Origin: Parasponia andersonii
Taxonomy: Eukaryota; Streptophyta; Magnoliopsida; Rosales; Cannabaceae
Reading direction: 5' to 3'
Assembly (NCBI GenBank): GCA_002914805.1
Contig: JXTB01000118.1
Span: forward strand, 297,960 to 361,959
Length of the DNA: 64,000 nucleotides
Positions within the stretch are counted from its first letter, which is position 1. Each line of letters begins with the position of its first letter. The notes under the pieces are model-generated. The model did not search any database, was not told the DNA's origin, and saw only the letters and a list, made by a program, of their open reading frames with translations. The translations under genes were made by a program, and so were the position numbers. Of this stretch, positions 60,035 through 64,000 are shown piece by piece.

Positions 60035-60107
60035 AAAAAAAAAAAAAAAAAAANNNNNNNNNNNNNNNNNNNNNNNNNNNNNNNNNNNNNNNNNNNNNNN
60101 NNNNNNN
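60035..60107. other. poly-A run and assembly gap
   Basis: A run of A (60035-60053) leads into 54 undetermined bases (60054-60107). The gap is between MITE 2 copy 3 and the promoter side of the glycosyltransferase gene. Confidence 0.98.
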
Positions 60108-60611
60108 GGTTCCAGCTTTAGACGACTTGAAAATTTTCTGGGTAAGTGGTTTTACAAAAGGGATTTGTGTGCGTTGTTTTTGCAACAGGGATTTTTTTTT
60201 TTTTTTTTGCATAGTTGTCTGAGAACATCTCTCTCATACACCTACTCCACCTACACCCAGAGAGAGAGAGAGAACTTTTTGATCCATTCCTTTGTTTTTC
60301 CAATTTTTATTTGATTCATTCCCAAATATTTTCTCAAATCCTAACTGTTCTTTATTTTCATCGGATTCGGATTCGGCGGCCAAATCATTTAAAGAATAGA
60401 AAATAAAAAGGGGACCAATTTTGAAGGAGATCTACGGCTGAGTAATTTGAGGTACAAATGTTTATGGGATAGACATTGATGGCATTTTCAGTATTTATTA
60501 TCTGGGTTTTGTCTAAATTTCATTAATTTACTCCTAATTCCCTCAAATTTCGAAGCTTTAGATATAGAATTATTGGGTGAGTGAAAAGAGTTTTTGGGGG
60601 GAAAAAAAAAA
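60108..60611 (+). promoter_or_regulatory. upstream region and leader of the GT14 gene
   Basis: Contains a T run (60190-60207), CT-rich phrases (catctctctcatac) and a GA microsatellite (agagagagagagagaac, 60259-60275), features often seen around plant transcription starts and leaders. A clear TATA box was not identified; it may lie in the gap. The 91-codon minus frame 60488-60763 overlaps this leader and exon 1 and has no motif. Confidence 0.5.
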
Positions 60612-63573
60612 ATGGGTGGGATGAAAGGAGTGCATAGAAGTAGAGGAGAGAAGGATGAAACTGATAAGCACGTAGGTTTGCTTAAACTCGTGCAAGTTCT
60701 CTCTTTTTTGGTCGTTTTCGTGGCGGGTGTGGTTATAGGATTAGTAACGAGCTCACACATCAATCAGCATTTCGTTTCGAAGGCAGACATTTATTCTTTC
60801 ATCAATCATTTCTCCGCCGATGTGCCGGCTGGGAAGGATGGTAACTGTACCGTTGTGAGGGATTGCGAGAAGGCTGAGGATTGTTGGAGCGTGAAAACGT
60901 TTCTGCGGCCGAAGAACTTGACGCATCGAATGTCGGATAATGAGCTCTTCTGGAGGGCTTCAATGGCGCCGAAAAAGGAAGAGTTTCCCTATAAGAGAGT
61001 GCCTAAAGTGGCGTTCATGTTCTTGACAAGAGGGCCACTGCCATTGCTGCCTCTGTGGGAGAGGTTTTTTCGGGGACATGAGAAGCTTTTCTCAATTTAT
61101 GTTCATGCTCTTCCTGGTTATAAGCTCAATGTATCTAGTACATCTCCCTTTTATCGACGAGAAATCCCAAGTCAGGTATGAACCTTATTTGAACCATTTT
61201 TTGAGACTGTAGTTTCTTATGTTTACTCACATGCTATGCTATTGCATAAGTGGCGTATTGATCTTTGTATAAGTGTATTACCACTTTGTCATTGGTATAG
61301 TTTCTTGTAAATATGGCTATTAAATTGTTAATGCACCTGTCGCAGTGGAAATTCTCAGTACCTTCTTCTGCTTCTGACAATAGTCGCTTTGTGTGGCCAC
61401 TCTTATCCTTTCACAACTTTGTTGAACCTAAAATACCTCCAACAAATTGAAGTTTCTTGTACCATGAATTGTTACCCAAAAGGATCACGTGGGAAAATGT
61501 AGCAAAATCTAATTTATAGCGCGAACAATATTCTCATGAAATTGAGTTGTGGACATAAGATAGTAGAATCAAGTTCTAAAAGTTCTAGCGAGTATAGATG
61601 TTGAAGGGCTGTGCTACCGATCTGAAATAAGATGCATATGTCGTCTAATTTCTTTGGTTCATTCTTTAGAAATCATGGAGGCTTAGTTTCTCAATGCCTT
61701 ATTTTAGTGAAACAAGTTGACAATCTCATCCCTTGAATTTTTGTTGGAAAAGTTTGCTTAAATAACTGTAAATTCTTCCTCTGGTTTTAATGATATTTTC
61801 TTAGGAGTAGACAGTAGTACCTTTTAAAATCTTATTAAATCTGCTTTTAATTTGGATATATTTGCTATTAGAAACTTAATTGAAAATATCAAGTTTAAGT
61901 ACCACATTGCAAAGGAAAATTAAAGATGAAAGCCCCAAATTGGGTGTAGTTTATTAGGAAAAGGTTCAATCTTTTTCTCTAAATATAAACTATAAGGGAA
62001 GAGATGAGTTCGTACGACGTAATCTTTCTTTTCAAAAGCCTCCATATTTAACATGCTTTGGTTCATAGAATGAAATAGACATTTCCATGACACATTGGAT
62101 AGTAATGATTTGTTTGGGCCCTGCAGTGGTAGAACCTGGTGAATGGGGCGTGATTAGTATTTTTGGAATGATTTATTCTTTCAGCAATATTTATCAGGTC
62201 TGTTTCTCAACGTAGAATGTCAATATAAAGTTATGCTTCTGTCAAATCTATTTGAGACGTTGTTATGGATGTACACGACATTTAGACAACCATTGGTATG
62301 CAATTCAAATATGAACTCATGTGAGTATTCTAATTTGATATTTTACCGTAACGGAGTGGGGAAGAAAAAGTAACACACTTTTCTGTATATAAAAAGAATA
62401 TTCTTATTATGTCTTCAAAGTAGGATTGCTGATGGTGATAGATAAGGTTACCGTCTACTTATGTAGTTAAATTTTCCTCAGCTGTCCAGGACTTTTTCAT
62501 TTGATCACTCGCACTTAAGTGTTCACAATTGGAGGGTTTTCTGAACCTGCTACTGCCTCTGTTTTCTGCGTTATGTTTTGTTTGTTTTTGCTTGTGCCTT
62601 TGGAGTCTGCTTATCAAAGCTTTCCTTCACTCTTTTTCTTCATGTATAAACTCATTGTTTGACATATGGATTTGATCACTGGCATAAAGAAAATTACGTA
62701 CCTACTTCTCATCACTTTTGTTCATCTAATGCACTAAACAGAATGGTCATACCCAAAATATGCATTTCATTTTACCTTTTTCTTTGAGTCTTCTTTTGTT
62801 TATAGTATGTTTTGATACCATTTATCTATCCAGCATTTCTAGGTATAGAATGTTTATAGCATGTTTGGATACCATTTTCCATCCAGTTATAGAATACTGG
62901 ATCTTACTCATGAATTGCTTCTTTACTTCTGCAGCATGTTTCATGGGGAACTGTAACACTGGCTGATGCAGAGAGGCGTCTTCTAGCCAATGCCTTGCTT
63001 GATTTTTCAAACGAGCGGTTTATTCTTCTTTCTGAAAGCTGCATCCCTGTCTATAACTTCTCAACTGTCTACAACTATCTTATTGGTTCAGCTCACGGCT
63101 TTGTTCAGTCATACGATGAGCCTACCCGTTATGGACGTGGCCGTTATAGCCGCAGAATGCTTCCTGATATCAAGCTCTATCAATGGAGGAAAGGATCTCA
63201 ATGGTTTGAACTTAACCGCGCTCTAGCTGTAAATGTAATCTCGGATACGAAGTACTATACCCTTTTTAAGAAATACTGTTTGCCTGCTTGCTACCCAGAC
63301 GAGCATTACTTACCAACCTACCTCAACATGTTCCATGGTTCGCTGAATTCTAATCGAACTGTGACCTGGGTTGACTGGTCGATCGGAGGCCCTCACCCTG
63401 CAACATATGGAGAGGCTAATGTTTCAGTAGATTTCATACAATCTATAAGGAATAACGGTACCCTCTGCCAATACAATTCGGAGACAACATCTATTTGTTT
63501 TTTGTTTGCTAGGAAGTTTGCTCCGAGTGCTCTGGAGCCTTTACTGAAGCTCTCATCTGTGATGGAATTTTGA
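60612..63573 (+). CDS. Core-2/I-branching (GT14) glycosyltransferase
   Basis: Two exons, 60612-61175 and 62935-63573, joined Q188|H189 (donor CAG|GTATGA, acceptor CTTCTGCAG|CAT), encode 400 aa. It is a plant Branch-domain protein (PF02485, formerly DUF266) of family GT14, related to rice BC10; such proteins are type II Golgi enzymes thought to add sugars to cell-wall glycans or glycoproteins. Seen: a short basic N-terminus, one membrane segment (about 27-47), a lumenal stem, then the Branch domain from about residue 130: VPKVAFMFLTRGPLPLLPLWERFF, YVHALPGY, DAERRLLANALLDFSNERF, LLSESCIP, YSRRMLP, FELNRALAV, CYPDEHYLPTYL, TWVDWSIGGPHP. Asn-X-Ser/Thr sites include residue 174. The first ATG, 60612, is chosen; ATG 60621 in the same frame is possible. 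Length is normal and no lesions are seen. The sugar substrate cannot be told from sequence. Confidence 0.94.
61176..62934 (+). other. intron of the GT14 gene (1759 bp)
   Basis: GT...AG borders, frame-neutral (exon 1 is 564 nt). Contains only unremarkable AT-rich sequence; no nested element was recognised. The frame at 62760-62966 is not a gene. Confidence 0.85.
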
Positions 63574-64000
63574 AAATTTTTGTTCACCAGTGATGAGTTT
63601 TTTATAGTTTTTTTTTTTTTTTAATTTTAAATCCCTTACATTTATAGATTTTGGCTAGGTTTTATTGCTTAGTTTCAATCACTCGCAGTGTTTCTCTAGT
63701 GATTTTTCGTGTACAGGTTGCTAGTTTTTTTTTTTTTTTTTAAAAGAGAAAATTGTGTTTGTTCATCAGTTAGAGGACCTGCTATATTCTTGCATGAATT
63801 TAGAGATGAGAAATTGGAATGTCTTTCGAAGAAGGACAGCATCAATACTTTGAATTTCAATGAAAGATTTTTATATCTTTTGGGTTCATTTTGAAGGAGT
63901 ATGTTCCCTTTTTCTCTTTAATCTGTAAATTTGGAGTCTTTTATCGGCTTCTCTTCTCTTGCAACAAAAACTGTCTTTTATGTTGAAACGCCCGCATCAA
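63574..64000 (+). other. 3' flank of the GT14 gene
   Basis: T-rich 3' UTR-like DNA with two long T runs (63610-63622, 63725-63740). The 61-codon frame at 63709-63894 has no motif. The poly-A site cannot be fixed; the transcript may extend to near the window edge. Confidence 0.5.

Noticed and set aside
60594-60611. Extension of the GT14 frame upstream of the first ATG
   Set aside because: The extra codons start from a TTG and are mostly Gly and Lys from homopolymers; the ATG at 60612 is the first true start.
1-64000. tRNA or rRNA genes
   Set aside because: None recognised on reading. The only tRNA-like boxes (59.5 kb) are too worn for a functional tRNA and no cloverleaf could be drawn.

Overview
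This is a nuclear plant window, most probably from a eudicot. It is AT-rich and carries intron-containing genes, plant LTR retrotransposons, an L1-type LINE, a hAT element and many small fold-back elements. No prokaryotic, organellar or CRISPR features are seen. Two ordinary host genes can be supported. A chloride channel/transporter of the CLC-c type lies on the minus strand (seven exons, 41665-47806, 766 aa when spliced). A Golgi-type Core-2/I-branching (GT14) glycosyltransferase lies on the plus strand (two exons, 60612-63573, 400 aa).

About 16.6-39.5 kb is a nest of Ty3/gypsy retrotransposons. A 17.8-kb Tat-like element (element B, 17154-34984) has both LTRs, PBS, gag, protease, RT, RNase H, a second RNase H, integrase, three different tandem-repeat arrays, a spliced antisense gene and a PPT. 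It sits inside an older relative (element A, about 16610-39505), whose own antisense gene is split by it and whose 3' LTR survives at 38814-39505. B's gag is in turn broken by a 5-kb cluster (18105-23072). That cluster holds half a MITE, a minus-strand gypsy LTR with an initiator-Met primer site, and the 3' end of another gypsy element. B cannot be autonomous: it has many stops and frameshifts, and its RT motif is damaged.

The left third (0-16.6 kb) and the stretch between the two genes (48-60 kb) hold no recognised gene. They are packed with short elements: a LINE insertion with 17-bp target duplications, a four-level nest of small elements at 11.47-13.01 kb whose hAT layer has a perfect 8-bp duplication, several dispersed MITE families, and two copies of a fold-back element whose arms are built from hairpin-forming repeats of about 73 bp.

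The most interesting structure is the antisense gene of the Tat-like elements. It has three introns of 75-78 nt with canonical borders and is present in both nested elements. The new-looking small-element families come next. Family names rest on motifs read by eye; no database search was possible.
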